A stretch of 64,000 nt of DNA from Polynucleobacter sp. UK-Gri1-W3. GTDB taxonomy: Bacteria; Pseudomonadota; Gammaproteobacteria; Burkholderiales; Burkholderiaceae. Made by a program: the position numbers and the translations under genes. The number at the start of each line of letters is the position of its first letter. Position 1 is the first letter of the stretch. Shown in pieces: positions 29,820-39,768 of this stretch. Location: contig NZ_JACVQA010000008.1 of NCBI RefSeq assembly GCF_018881595.1, positions 437,453 through 501,452 on the forward strand. The letters run 5' to 3'. Below the pieces are notes generated by a model. It made no database searches and was not told where the DNA came from. It saw only the letters and a program-made list of their open reading frames with translations.

Positions 29820-30800
29820 ATGAGCCACTTACCGCTTCCAGAAGTTCTTCGCAAACATTTGGCGGATGGTAATTTACCCGTCATCGCGGCCCCTCTTTTC
29901 ATTGTCAGTAATCCTAAATTGGTAATTGCCCAGTGCAAAGCGGGTGTCATTGGATCTATGCCAGCCCTTAATGCCAGGCCAGCCGAACAACTTGAAGAAT
30001 GGTTGATTGAAATCACCACCGCTTTAGAAACTTATAACCGCGAGCACCCGGATAAGCCTGCGGCACCATTTGCAATCAACCAAATTGTGCATAAGAGCAA
30101 TGATCGTCTTGAGCATGATATGGCGCTATGCGTCAAATACAAGGTACCTATCATCATCACCTCCCTCGGTGCGCGCGAAGAAATTAATACTGCCGCACAT
30201 AGTTATGGCGGCATCGTATTACATGACATCATCAATAATGCCTTTGCCAAAAAGGCAATTGAGAAAGGTGCTGATGGCTTAATTGCCGTTGCAGCTGGCG
30301 CTGGTGGACATGCAGGAATTAAAAGTCCTTTTGCATTAATTCAGGAAATTCGGGAATGGTTTAAAGGCCCGCTAGTACTGAGCGGCTCAATTGCAACAGG
30401 CGGCGCCGTTTTGGCGGCTCAGGCTATGGGCGCTGACTATGCTTATATTGGTTCGGCATTCATCGCCACCGAAGAAGCGCGGGCAAGCGATGCTTATAAG
30501 CAAGCGGTGGTCGAGTGCAACTCGGATGATATTGTCTTGAGCAACTTATTTACTGGTGTATCCGGCAACTATTTAGCGCCATCTATTCGCAATGCAGGCC
30601 TAGATCCAGATAATCTGCCTGAAAGTGATCCGAGCAAAATGAACTTTGGTGGTGCGGCGCAAAAAGCCTGGAAAGATATCTGGGGTTGCGGCCAAGGTAT
30701 TGGGGCTGTGAAAGCAGTTACATCTACAGCGCAATTTATAGGTCGCTTAAAGGCTGAATACGATCTAATGAAAGCAAAATTACTCAAAGATACTGCTTAA
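29820..30800 (+). CDS. nitronate monooxygenase / FMN enoyl-reductase-like protein
   Basis: 326 residues, FMN-binding TIM barrel of the 2-nitropropane dioxygenase family. Seen: PVIAAPLFIVSNPKL at the N-terminus, GADGLIAVAAGAGGHAG (FMN-phosphate loop) and LSGSIATGGAVLAAQAMGADYAYIGSAF. Often placed in fatty-acid operons, where it may detoxify alkyl nitronates or act on acyl chains. The true substrate cannot be read. It lies 23 bases after the DUF2147 gene. Confidence 0.87.
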   Translation: MSHLPLPEVLRKHLADGNLPVIAAPLFIVSNPKLVIAQCKAGVIGSMPALNARPAEQLEEWLIEITTALETYNREHPDKPAAPFAINQIVHKSNDRLEHDMALCVKYKVPIIITSLGAREEINTAAHSYGGIVLHDIINNAFAKKAIEKGADGLIAVAAGAGGHAGIKSPFALIQEIREWFKGPLVLSGSIATGGAVLAAQAMGADYAYIGSAFIATEEARASDAYKQAVVECNSDDIVLSNLFTGVSGNYLAPSIRNAGLDPDNLPESDPSKMNFGGAAQKAWKDIWGCGQGIGAVKAVTSTAQFIGRLKAEYDLMKAKLLKDTA

Positions 30801-30805
30801 TTCGC

Positions 30806-31570
30806 ATGATTAATCACCACCTAGAAGACGGCGTTCTTAAGATACTGCTGAACCGCCCCGAAAAAAAGAATGCGTTTACCAACGCCATGTATCGTGAGCT
30901 TACGCAGATACTATCTGATGGAGATCAAAACCCTCAAGTAAAGGTGATGTTGATTTCTGGCGCTGGTAATGCCTTCTCCGCAGGAAATGATATTGCCGAT
31001 TTCATGAAATCGCCCATCACCCATGAAGATGCCCCACCGATTAATTTATTAAAGGTACTTGCAGGTCTTAGCAAACCCTTGATTGCGGCAGTTGATGGGG
31101 TTGCAGTTGGTATTGGAGCAACATTATTGTTTCATTGTGATTTGGTATATGCCCAAAAAGAGGTGCGCTTTATCTTTCCCTTCGTCTCACTGGGTTTGGT
31201 GCCAGAAGGTGCAGTCTCTTTATTGTTGCCAAGGCTTATTGGTCATCAAAGAGCTTCGGAAATTTTGCTTTTTGGTGAACCCATCAGCGCTGATGAAGCC
31301 ATGGGACTTGGATTTATTAATAAAGTAATTTCAGAGCCATCTGCACTGCCTTATGCTGAGAAACAAGCTAAAAAACTAACCGCCCTCTCCTTGGGCTCTG
31401 TTTTACGCACAAAGTCTTTATTAAAAGATGGTGCCCTTAAAACCGCAATACTCAATCAAATTGATATTGAAGGCAAACTTTTTATCGATAGACTCCATAG
31501 TCCAGCGGCTAAAGAGGCTCTAAGCTCTTTTTTAGAAAAGCGTACTCCCAATTTTAATGGGTTGGATTAA
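30806..31570 (+). CDS. enoyl-CoA hydratase/isomerase
   Basis: 254-residue crotonase-fold protein starting 5 bases after the previous stop. The oxyanion-hole loop SGAGNAFSAGNDIADF and the VDGVAVGIGATLLFHCDLVYA block are present. The position of the second catalytic Glu of typical hydratases is occupied in FVSLGLVPEGAVS, resembling isomerase-type members (PaaG/ECI-like). It is likely to help with unsaturated or branched acyl-CoAs. It is the last gene of the TetR-led series; a 59-base gap with a new ribosome site follows. Confidence 0.88.
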   Translation: MINHHLEDGVLKILLNRPEKKNAFTNAMYRELTQILSDGDQNPQVKVMLISGAGNAFSAGNDIADFMKSPITHEDAPPINLLKVLAGLSKPLIAAVDGVAVGIGATLLFHCDLVYAQKEVRFIFPFVSLGLVPEGAVSLLLPRLIGHQRASEILLFGEPISADEAMGLGFINKVISEPSALPYAEKQAKKLTALSLGSVLRTKSLLKDGALKTAILNQIDIEGKLFIDRLHSPAAKEALSSFLEKRTPNFNGLD

Positions 31571-31629
31571 GAGCGTTTTCTATTTTTTGAAAATGCAACA
31601 TTCCTAGATTTATCTATTAAGGAGAACAC

Positions 31630-32082
31630 ATGCAATTAACCATTAACGGTAAAACAGTTCAGTTGACGGTGGATCCTAGCATGCCTCTGCTGTGGGTGAT
31701 TCGCGATGTTTTAAATATGACCGGCACGAAATATGGTTGCGGAATTGCGGCTTGCGGCGCTTGCACTGTTCTTATTGATGGTCGAGCCACTCGTTCCTGT
31801 GTAACCCCGGTGGAAAGTGTCACTGGCGCAAAAATTACCACCATTGAATTTTTAGGCACTTCAGAGAAGCCCCACCCTCTTCAAACCGCTTGGATTAAAG
31901 AACAAGTTCCACAATGTGGCTATTGTCAAAGTGGGATGTTATTAGCAGCGGCAGATTTATTGGCACGAAAACCTAAACCAACCGATGCTGATATTGATCA
32001 AGCGATGTCCAATATTTGCCGTTGTGGAACCTACCAAAGAGTCAAAGCTGCCATTCATACTGCAGCAAGGGGGCAATCATGA
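31630..32082 (+). CDS. (2Fe-2S) small subunit of molybdenum hydroxylase (IorA-like)
   Basis: 150 residues. The plant-type cluster motif is GCGIAACGACTV (residues about 37-48) with the fourth ligand at RSC, and the second cluster motif is CGYCQSGM and CRCGTY. This is the isoquinoline 1-oxidoreductase alpha-subunit layout without a separate FAD subunit. AAGGAG precedes the ATG by 6 bases. The stop overlaps the start of the large subunit (ATGA). Confidence 0.92.
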   Translation: MQLTINGKTVQLTVDPSMPLLWVIRDVLNMTGTKYGCGIAACGACTVLIDGRATRSCVTPVESVTGAKITTIEFLGTSEKPHPLQTAWIKEQVPQCGYCQSGMLLAAADLLARKPKPTDADIDQAMSNICRCGTYQRVKAAIHTAARGQS

Positions 32083-34337
32083 AACGTCGGACCATGATCC
32101 TCAGCACTTTGGGCATAGCTGGTGCACTGATTGTAGGGTGGGGAGCTCTGCCTGCCCGCTCAAGACTGGGTAAGCCTGATAATTTCTACGCTGATGAGGG
32201 GGCCATCTCACTCAATGGTTGGATTCAGATTGCTCCAGATGGCAGTGTAGGACTAGCTATGAATAAAAGCGAAATGGGGCAAGGTATTTTTAATGCCCTG
32301 ATGATGCTTGTGGCAGAAGAATTAAACGTCCCAATGACTAGTATTTATCTTCACCAGGCTGCTTATGACGGTATTTACGGCAATGTAGCGCTATTTATGG
32401 GAGCCCTACCGCTCCATCCTGTCGTCAATGACGGTGAAAAACCTTTCATTATGAAAAGTGGTGAATGGCTTGTTGGCAAAGTTGCTCGTGAATTGGGCAT
32501 CAATGCTACTGGTGGCTCTACTTCAGTAGTAGATTCGTGGCTCAATTTACGTTATGCTGCAGCCACAGCAAAAGCTAGCCTGCTAATGGCTGCATCCAAA
32601 CAATGGAATGTACCCACCAAAGATCTACAGGTAGCAAATGGAAAAATTATTGGTCCTGGTGGAAATTTTGCCAACTTTGGAGAATTTGCTAAAAAGGCTG
32701 CAGCTCTAACGCCAAATGAAGTGGCGTTAAAAGATCGCAAAGAATGGGAAGTTATTGGCAGGGATACGAAACGCGTAGACATCCCATCAAAGACGGATGG
32801 TTCAGCAATATTTGGAATAGATATCAGACTTCCAAACATGCTTTATGCAACTATAGTTCAAGCTCCAATGATGGGTGGCAGCATTAAGGAGCTAGACACA
32901 AACCAGAATGTACCTGGGTTACTTAAGATTGTTCCGCTCAAGAGCTATGCAGGATCAGCCAATGGTTTTGCCGTTGTTGGTAAAACAACTTGGGATGCCA
33001 TGCAAGGCTCAAAACAAGTCAAAGTTCAGTGGGCCGAGAGAAAAGATGGCGCCATCAATACCGATCAAATATTAAAGACACTCCAAGAAAATATAAAAAC
33101 GGATAACGGATTTACTTTCTATAAAACAGGTGATACAACAGAGGCCGAGAAGAAGGCCAGAAAAGTTATCGAAGCCAGCTATTCTGCTCCCTATTTGGCA
33201 CATGCAACTCTCGAGCCAATGAATTGCACTGTGCAAATTAAAAATGGTCAAGTGGATGTTTGGGTGCCAACTCAAATTCCAGGACTAGCGAGAGCACTAG
33301 CTGCAAAAATCGCCAATGTTCCAGTTGCGAAAGTAAATCTTCATGTGACTCTATTGGGCGGTGGATTTGGACGACGCCTAGAGCTTGATTTTGTCTCCCA
33401 AGCTGTGCAAGTTGCCATGACTACTGATGGGAGACCTGTTCAGCTAACTTGGTCTCGAGAACAAGATATGGCCAACGATTTTTATCGACCAATGCAAGCT
33501 ACCCAGCTCAAAGCATCCCTCAATGAAAAAGGTCAAGTAGATAGCTTGCGCATTGTCTCTGCTGGTGACGCCATTACCCCCCGATGGATGGAGCGGGTTT
33601 CCATTCCTTTGGCTGGTCCAATTGATGCCCCAGATAAAACAGCATCAGAAGGACTATTTGACTTTCCATATGCCTTTACCAATCAGCACATTTCTCATAT
33701 ATCAACTCATATGGGTGTACCAGTTGGTTATTGGCGTTCTGTTGGTCATTCACAAAACGCCTTCTTCCTAGAAAGCTTCATTGATGAATTGGCTTATGCA
33801 ACTCAACAAGACCCACTCGCTTTTAGAGAATCCCTGCTTACAGATGCGCCGCGCTATTTAGCGGTCTTACAACTTGCTGCCAAAAAAGCAAATTGGGGTG
33901 GACCTCTTCCAAGCGGTCATTCCAGAGGAATTGCACTGCATGAATCCTTCGGCTCGATTGTGGCGCAAGTCATTGAAGCATCCATTCAGAATGGAAAGCC
34001 TAAGGTCCATAAAGTAGTTTGTGCAATTGACTGTGGCACAGTAGTTAACCCCAATACAGTTGCCCAGCAAATACAAAGCGCAGTCAATTTTGGATTAACG
34101 GCAGCCTTGTATGGCAAGATAGACATCAAAGATGGTGTTGTTCAGCAAACGAATTTCACTAGCTACCCAATGATGAGTATGGCAGAGTCACCCCAAGTAG
34201 AGACTTGGATCGTGCCCAGCACGAGGGCGCCAGCAGGTGTGGGTGAGCCAGGTGTGCCTCCTATTGCCCCAGCCCTCAGTAATGCATTATTTGCATTAAC
34301 TGGCAACCGCATCAGAAAGCTACCTTTATTAGCTTAG
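32079..34337 (+). CDS. molybdopterin-binding large subunit of aldehyde/isoquinoline oxidoreductase (IorB-like)
   Basis: 752 residues from ATG 32079. A twin-arginine-like N-terminus (KRRTMILSTLGIAGAL) suggests export or membrane attachment. Motifs: NKSEMGQGIFNALMM, LLGGGFGRRLELDF (Mo-cofactor binding), VGYWRSVGHSQNAFFLESF and the C-terminal GVGEPGVPPIAPALSNA with the catalytic-type Glu. Enzymes of this group hydroxylate N-heterocycles or oxidise aldehydes. Beside the AlkB/AlkJ-like genes an aldehyde is an attractive substrate, but this is inference. It converges on the GMC gene, with 19 bases between stops. Confidence 0.9.
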   Translation: MKRRTMILSTLGIAGALIVGWGALPARSRLGKPDNFYADEGAISLNGWIQIAPDGSVGLAMNKSEMGQGIFNALMMLVAEELNVPMTSIYLHQAAYDGIYGNVALFMGALPLHPVVNDGEKPFIMKSGEWLVGKVARELGINATGGSTSVVDSWLNLRYAAATAKASLLMAASKQWNVPTKDLQVANGKIIGPGGNFANFGEFAKKAAALTPNEVALKDRKEWEVIGRDTKRVDIPSKTDGSAIFGIDIRLPNMLYATIVQAPMMGGSIKELDTNQNVPGLLKIVPLKSYAGSANGFAVVGKTTWDAMQGSKQVKVQWAERKDGAINTDQILKTLQENIKTDNGFTFYKTGDTTEAEKKARKVIEASYSAPYLAHATLEPMNCTVQIKNGQVDVWVPTQIPGLARALAAKIANVPVAKVNLHVTLLGGGFGRRLELDFVSQAVQVAMTTDGRPVQLTWSREQDMANDFYRPMQATQLKASLNEKGQVDSLRIVSAGDAITPRWMERVSIPLAGPIDAPDKTASEGLFDFPYAFTNQHISHISTHMGVPVGYWRSVGHSQNAFFLESFIDELAYATQQDPLAFRESLLTDAPRYLAVLQLAAKKANWGGPLPSGHSRGIALHESFGSIVAQVIEASIQNGKPKVHKVVCAIDCGTVVNPNTVAQQIQSAVNFGLTAALYGKIDIKDGVVQQTNFTSYPMMSMAESPQVETWIVPSTRAPAGVGEPGVPPIAPALSNALFALTGNRIRKLPLLA

Positions 34338-34356
34338 CTTTTGGAATGAAACTTAT

Positions 34357-35955
34357 TTAAGCTTCGGCTCGAATAAGATCAACTGCTTTTTCAGCGATTG
34401 CGATGATGGGCGCATTGGTATTGCCCCCAATAAGGGTTGGCATGATCGATCCATCAACCACCCTTAGACCCTCAATTCCATGAACTTTTAATTGAGAGTC
34501 GACGACTGCCATTGGGTCATTACCCATTTTGCAGGTACCCACTGGGTGATACACGGTATCTGATCTTTGCCTGATAATGTGACGAATATCATCATCTGTT
34601 TTTACATAAGGCGTAAAAATATCTTTCTTACGAATCTTAGTAAACGTTGGGGTATCCATTAATTTTTTAGTTAATTTATAGCCTTTAACTAAAGTCTCTA
34701 GATCCTCATCTTCTTTTAGGAAGCCAGGATCAATTAAGGGTGATTCATTCATACTTGCGCTAGCTAATGTTACTTGACCACGACTCTTCGGCCTAAGAAC
34801 GCATACGTGACATGAGTATCCATGAGCCATATGGAGTTTTCTTGCATGATCGTCTACTAGACTAACCACAAAATGCAACTGCACATCTGGAGCCTCTAAG
34901 CTCGGATCCGTTTTCAGGAATCCACCTCCTTCGGCAAAGTTGGTCGCCAACAGGCCTTCGCGAGAGCGAACATACTTCACAATCTCACCCGTAAGTTTGA
35001 CTGTGCCGCCAAGTGAAATGCCAATTAGATCAAGACTATCTGCAGAATAACCAAAGATAAAGTCGGGATGATCTTGTAGATTTTGACCAACGCCTGGCAA
35101 ATCATGGACCAGCGGAATGCCAAACTTTTGCAGTTCTTTTTCAGGCCCCACTCCAGAAACCATTAACAATTGAGGGGAGTTAAAGGCGCCGGCACACAAG
35201 ATCACTTCTTTATTTGCGCGAATGCTATACCGCTTGCCGCCTTGGTTATAGCTCACACCAACTGCACGCTTACCTTCGAATAATATGCGCTCGACTTGAA
35301 CGCCAGTTTGAACATTTAAATTAGAGCGCTTGCCCATATATGGATGAATATAGCCGCGCGCAGCACTCCAACGCTCACCATTTTTATGAGTCACTTGATA
35401 GATACCCAGACCCTCTTGTTCCTCGCCATTAAAGTCATGGTTGATATTAAATCCAGCTTCTTTAGCGGCCTCTAAATAAAATTGTTGAAAGGGATTATGG
35501 GATTGAAGATTGGAAACATGTAAAGGGCCATCATTTCCGTGGAACTCATCAGCTATAGCGGCGTTATTTTCGCTTTTTTTGAAATAAGGTAGCAGGTCTT
35601 GATATGACCAGCCATCATTTCCTAATGCTGCCCAGTGGTCATAGTCCGATTTATGGCCGCGGATATAAATCATTGCATTAATTGCTGAGGAGCCTCCAAG
35701 ACACTTTCCTCTGGGTTGATATCCACGACGTCCATTTAAGCCCGATTGCCTTACGGTCTCATAAGCGTAATTGTTTAATGGGGTAGGCAGCATAGCAACA
35801 GCGCCAGCCGGAGTCTTCACAACCCAACTATCGCCCTTGCCGCCCGCCTCTAGTAGCACTACTGAGGTGCTGGCATCTTCGCTTAGGCGCCCTGCCACAA
35901 CTGAGCCACCAGATCCTCCGCCAATCACAACATAGTCATAGCTATGTGAAGTCAT
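34357..35955 (-). CDS. GMC-family FAD alcohol dehydrogenase, AlkJ-like
   Basis: 532 residues. FAD motif YVVIGGGSGGSVVAGRL at the N-terminus, GMC signature 1 around PRGKCLGGSSAINAMIYIRGH, signature 2 GAFNSPQLLMVSGVG, and the C-terminal catalytic HPVGTCKMG followed by GGNTNAPIIAIAEKA. It strongly resembles AlkJ of the Pseudomonas alkane system, which oxidises membrane-bound alcohols to aldehydes. It begins 10 bases after alkB, so both are in one operon. Choline dehydrogenase is an alternative label with less contextual support. Confidence 0.88.
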   Translation of the reverse strand: MTSHSYDYVVIGGGSGGSVVAGRLSEDASTSVVLLEAGGKGDSWVVKTPAGAVAMLPTPLNNYAYETVRQSGLNGRRGYQPRGKCLGGSSAINAMIYIRGHKSDYDHWAALGNDGWSYQDLLPYFKKSENNAAIADEFHGNDGPLHVSNLQSHNPFQQFYLEAAKEAGFNINHDFNGEEQEGLGIYQVTHKNGERWSAARGYIHPYMGKRSNLNVQTGVQVERILFEGKRAVGVSYNQGGKRYSIRANKEVILCAGAFNSPQLLMVSGVGPEKELQKFGIPLVHDLPGVGQNLQDHPDFIFGYSADSLDLIGISLGGTVKLTGEIVKYVRSREGLLATNFAEGGGFLKTDPSLEAPDVQLHFVVSLVDDHARKLHMAHGYSCHVCVLRPKSRGQVTLASASMNESPLIDPGFLKEDEDLETLVKGYKLTKKLMDTPTFTKIRKKDIFTPYVKTDDDIRHIIRQRSDTVYHPVGTCKMGNDPMAVVDSQLKVHGIEGLRVVDGSIMPTLIGGNTNAPIIAIAEKAVDLIRAEA

Positions 35956-35964
35956 GCTGTCTCC

Positions 35965-37119
35965 TTAATTGCACCAGCGCTGATATAGTTTTCTGCTGGC
36001 CGATGGCTGAATATTTATTTTACTTAGATCACCAGTGTAGTGTTTCACTACACGATGATCCATCAAGGCAAACCAGAATGGTGGAAAGTAAGCCAAGGTA
36101 ATCATGGATGCATACCCACCCGGTAATTGCGGTGCTTTATCAAAATGTCGCAGCGCTTGATAACGTCTAGTTGGATGGGCGTGATGATCAGAATGACGCT
36201 GTAGGTGATACAACAAAATGTTTCCAACTATATGGTTGCTATTCCAAGAGTGCTCTGGTGCACAGCGCACATACTCACCATTTTGATCTTTTTGACGCAA
36301 TAGTCCGTAGTGTTCTACATAGTTAACAACCTCCAACATCGAGGCAGCGTAGATGCCCTGAAGGACAAGAAAGATCAGGGCTGCCCATCCCAACCAAAGT
36401 ATGAGAACACCATACAAGAGAACGGTTAAAGACCAAGCTTGGAGATTTTCATTCTGGATACTCCAAACACCCTTTCCTTTTCTTTTTAAGCGTTCTCGCT
36501 CTAATTCCCATGCGGAAATTAGGCTGCCCAATACAGTACGCGGCAGAAATACCCAAAAACTTTCTCCCATACGGGCGCTAGCAGGATCCTCTGGTGTTGC
36601 CACCCGCTTGTGATGGCCGCGGTTATGTTCCACAAAGAAGTGGCCATACATACTGGAAGCTAATGCCAATTTAGAAAGCCAGCGATCTACAGACTCTTGT
36701 TTATGCCCTAACTCATGTGCAGTTCCAATGCCAATACCGTTGATTGATCCCACGGTAAATACTAAAGCGATGTAGGCATACCAATCTAAAGACTGAGTCG
36801 CTGCCAGCCAAGTTCCATAAACTGTTCCAATGAGTTGAAACGGAACATAGAGCCAAACCAGCGCGCGATAAAAGAAATCTTTATTTAAGTTGTTCACGGC
36901 GGATTCTGGAGGATTACTAAAGTCTTCACCAAAAGTCAGATCTAAGATTGGTAGAGCACTATGAATAATGGCTGGGGCAAAAAGCAAATAGAGCCAATGA
37001 CCCGTCAATACGAATGCCAGAATAGAGGCGGTAAAAGCAAATGGAATGGTTGGGCTAAATAACCAAAGCCAGCGCTTATCATTCCACTCTGGATTTTGGA
37101 TTGTAGTTATGCCATTCAT
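35965..37119 (-). CDS. alkB: alkane 1-monooxygenase
   Basis: 384 residues from ATG 37119 (a GTG two codons upstream is possible). Integral membrane diiron enzyme with about six TM segments. All histidine boxes are present: HELGHK (135-140), EHNRGHH (164-170) and LQRHSDHH (306-313), together with the AlkB signature NYVEHYGL (266-273) that separates true alkane hydroxylases from fatty-acid desaturases. It hydroxylates terminal methyl groups of alkanes using rubredoxin. No rubredoxin domain is fused and none is encoded in the window. Confidence 0.95.
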   Translation of the reverse strand: MNGITTIQNPEWNDKRWLWLFSPTIPFAFTASILAFVLTGHWLYLLFAPAIIHSALPILDLTFGEDFSNPPESAVNNLNKDFFYRALVWLYVPFQLIGTVYGTWLAATQSLDWYAYIALVFTVGSINGIGIGTAHELGHKQESVDRWLSKLALASSMYGHFFVEHNRGHHKRVATPEDPASARMGESFWVFLPRTVLGSLISAWELERERLKRKGKGVWSIQNENLQAWSLTVLLYGVLILWLGWAALIFLVLQGIYAASMLEVVNYVEHYGLLRQKDQNGEYVRCAPEHSWNSNHIVGNILLYHLQRHSDHHAHPTRRYQALRHFDKAPQLPGGYASMITLAYFPPFWFALMDHRVVKHYTGDLSKINIQPSASRKLYQRWCN

Positions 37120-37237
37120 AACCACATCTTAGACTCTACACAAAAAAATTGCTTGATTAGATGGTCTGCATTTTTTAGGCGCTATGCTCAAAGTATCTCA
37201 GTAGAATCCCTAATGATGGGGCACCATTAAAGCCTGA

Positions 37238-38770
37238 TTAGTGACCGATAAGGCCCGATCCGAATGGAGGTTTAGATAACCAAATTAGGGGCATCAGCGC
37301 CACCAGAATGAGGCCTGCCAATAGCATTAGCTGATTGGTTGAAAGCATGAATGCCTGAGAGGTAACCAAGTTATCAACCAAGGCATATCGCTGCATTTCC
37401 GTCATACCAAGTTGGGCGGCGGCATCCATCAATTGTCGGTATGCAAGATTACCTGTCTGAATATTGCTCATGAGGTTCTCATGCTGTCTAATCGCATTGT
37501 CTTGCCAGAGCGTAGTGGCAACTGCTGTTCCTACACTAGCACCCACATTTCTTAGGAAGTTGGATATACCAGTACCAGAGGCAATCTGACTGCCCCTTAA
37601 TTGCGACATAGAAATTGCAGACATCGGCATGAAGAATCCTGCAATACCTACACCCATAATAAGGCGAGCAAACATTAGTGTTTTTTCATCGACGCCCGTT
37701 GTAAAGCCAGCAGCCATCCAGCATCCAATAGCCATGGCGGCAAATCCAATGGTGGCAATGATTCTCGCATCAATGCGATGGATATTGGCTCCAAATAAAG
37801 GGCCACAAAATAAAGCCAATACTCCAGTGATTGCCATGACCTTGCCAGAGTTAAATGCGGTATAGCCCAATTGGGTTTGCAGCCATAAAGGGCCGATCAC
37901 AATATAGATGTAAAACGCAAAAGATCCAAGGCCTAAGCAAATGGCAGATGTGCGAAAGTTGACCAATTTAAATAAGCGTAAATCCACAATGGGGTGCTCT
38001 GCGCCTAACTCCCAGAGAACAAAGGCAACCCAAGAGATCAGGGAGATCGTTGCTAAAGTTGCAATGAATGATGATGACAACCAATCTAATTCACTACCCT
38101 TGTCTAAGGCAATTTGCATCGAGGAGACAGCAGCAACTAGTAGCGCTATACCAATAAGATCAATTTTCTCTTTAGAGGACTCAGGCTTTGGAGCACCATA
38201 CAACCAGTAGACCATCACAGCAACCAAAATGCCAAATGGCAAATTGATATAGAAAGCCCAACGCCACACCAAATTATCGGTAAGCCAACCGCCAATTAAG
38301 GGCCCCAATACAGGCGCCACTATGGTAGTTGTCGCCCAAATACCCAATGCCATACCCCGCTTTGCTGGCGGATAACATTTCATGATCAAGGTTTGGGAAA
38401 GCGGAATCATTGAAGCGCCAACAATGCCCTGCAAAATACGAGAAATGACCAATACCTCGAAGGATGGCGCCAACCCACATAGCATTGAAGCTATCGTAAA
38501 AAGTATCGTCGCGAAGATAAACTGACGCACCTCGCCAATTCTCTTGGCCAGGAAGCCGGTTAATGGCAAAAAGATAGCTTCGCTAACTGCATAGGAAGTA
38601 ATAACCCAAGTCCCTTGAGTGGGGCTAATAGCAAAATCTCCTGCAATTGTTGGTAAAGCAACGTTTGCAATGGACATATCGAGAACGTTCATAAAGGAAC
38701 CCAAGGCAAAAGCCAAGGTTCCAAGTACCAGCTTATATCCCTTGAGGGGTTCTAGCTCAGGCGCACTCAT
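37238..38770 (-). CDS. EmrB-type MFS (DHA2, 14 TM) drug efflux protein
   Basis: 510 residues with about 14 hydrophobic segments. The N-terminal LDMSIANVALPTIAGD, the TQGTWVITSYAVSEAIFLPLTGFLAKRIGE block and GPLIGGWLTDNLVWRWAFYINLP (motif C region) are hallmarks of DHA2 drug:proton antiporters. With the HlyD-type and outer-membrane partners encoded upstream it should form a tripartite pump. The gap to the HlyD gene is 9 bases. Confidence 0.93.
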   Translation of the reverse strand: MSAPELEPLKGYKLVLGTLAFALGSFMNVLDMSIANVALPTIAGDFAISPTQGTWVITSYAVSEAIFLPLTGFLAKRIGEVRQFIFATILFTIASMLCGLAPSFEVLVISRILQGIVGASMIPLSQTLIMKCYPPAKRGMALGIWATTTIVAPVLGPLIGGWLTDNLVWRWAFYINLPFGILVAVMVYWLYGAPKPESSKEKIDLIGIALLVAAVSSMQIALDKGSELDWLSSSFIATLATISLISWVAFVLWELGAEHPIVDLRLFKLVNFRTSAICLGLGSFAFYIYIVIGPLWLQTQLGYTAFNSGKVMAITGVLALFCGPLFGANIHRIDARIIATIGFAAMAIGCWMAAGFTTGVDEKTLMFARLIMGVGIAGFFMPMSAISMSQLRGSQIASGTGISNFLRNVGASVGTAVATTLWQDNAIRQHENLMSNIQTGNLAYRQLMDAAAQLGMTEMQRYALVDNLVTSQAFMLSTNQLMLLAGLILVALMPLIWLSKPPFGSGLIGH

Positions 38771-38779
38771 GAGGACTAA

Positions 38780-39748
38780 TTATGACTTCTTAGCGTTCAT
38801 CAATAAAGACTGAATATGGCGCTCAGCCTTATCAAGTTGCTTTTGATAAATAGTAGTGTCGCTAATCGGGCCTTTATCCATCGCTTGTAGTGAACTACCA
38901 TCGCGATTGCTGGTATCAACTTTGACATTCATTGATAAGCCAATATTTAGAGGATATTTATTTAATTCATTACTATCCAGTGCGATTCTCACAGGTAAGC
39001 GCTGCACTACTTTTACCCAATTTCCTGTGGCATTCTGAGGTGGCAAGAGAGCTAAAGTGGAACCTGTTCCAGGGGCAAAGCCTACTACCTTTCCATGAAA
39101 TTCCATCTTACCTCCATAAATATCAGACTCTAATTTGACAGGCTGTCCAATGCGAATATTTTTGAGCTGATCTTCTTTAAAATTGGCATCCACCCAAATC
39201 TGATCGCCAGCAACCATCAGTGCTAGCTGAGTGCCTGGAGCTACGCGCTGGCCAACTTGAGCATACCGCTTTGCTATTGTGGCTTTGGCTGGACTTTGAA
39301 CATCAACTCGAAGCAGATTGATGTAGGCTTGGCGGGCATTAGCTATCGCCTTTAGCAAGGCCAACTGAGAGTGTTCCAGCTCCTCTTTTGACACACTGGC
39401 ATCGCCTTGTAAGGCCTTACGCTTTTGATAATCTGCATTCGCATTACGCAAATCGATATCTGCTTTTTCTGACACAATCTGCACTTCTGTAGGGTCAATC
39501 CTAAAGAGTATTTGACCCTCCTCGACAGATTGGGTTTCAGAAACATTGACAGTGGCAATCGCTCCTTCTATTTGGGATACAACCTGAATCTGAGAACCTG
39601 CTACATATGCATCATCAGTAGATTCTGAATTACGGCTAAAAATAAGCCAGTACAGCAGCCCTAAAAAAAAGATGCCAATCAGGATCGCGAAAAAGATCTT
39701 GAAAGCTTTTGGTCGATTAAAACCGCCATTGTTTGTAGTAGTGTCCAT
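38780..39748 (-). CDS. EmrA/HlyD-type periplasmic adaptor
   Basis: 322 residues with one N-terminal TM helix (FKIFFAILIGIFFLGLLYWLIF), then STDDAYVAGSQIQVVSQIEGAI (lipoyl half), a coiled-coil hairpin (about residues 110-150) and the second lipoyl half with VGQRVAPGTQLALMVAGD. Links the inner-membrane EmrB to the outer-membrane channel. It is encoded between the two partners in one operon. Confidence 0.93.
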   Translation of the reverse strand: MDTTTNNGGFNRPKAFKIFFAILIGIFFLGLLYWLIFSRNSESTDDAYVAGSQIQVVSQIEGAIATVNVSETQSVEEGQILFRIDPTEVQIVSEKADIDLRNANADYQKRKALQGDASVSKEELEHSQLALLKAIANARQAYINLLRVDVQSPAKATIAKRYAQVGQRVAPGTQLALMVAGDQIWVDANFKEDQLKNIRIGQPVKLESDIYGGKMEFHGKVVGFAPGTGSTLALLPPQNATGNWVKVVQRLPVRIALDSNELNKYPLNIGLSMNVKVDTSNRDGSSLQAMDKGPISDTTIYQKQLDKAERHIQSLLMNAKKS

Positions 39749-39768
39749 TGATATTCTGAGTGAAATAC

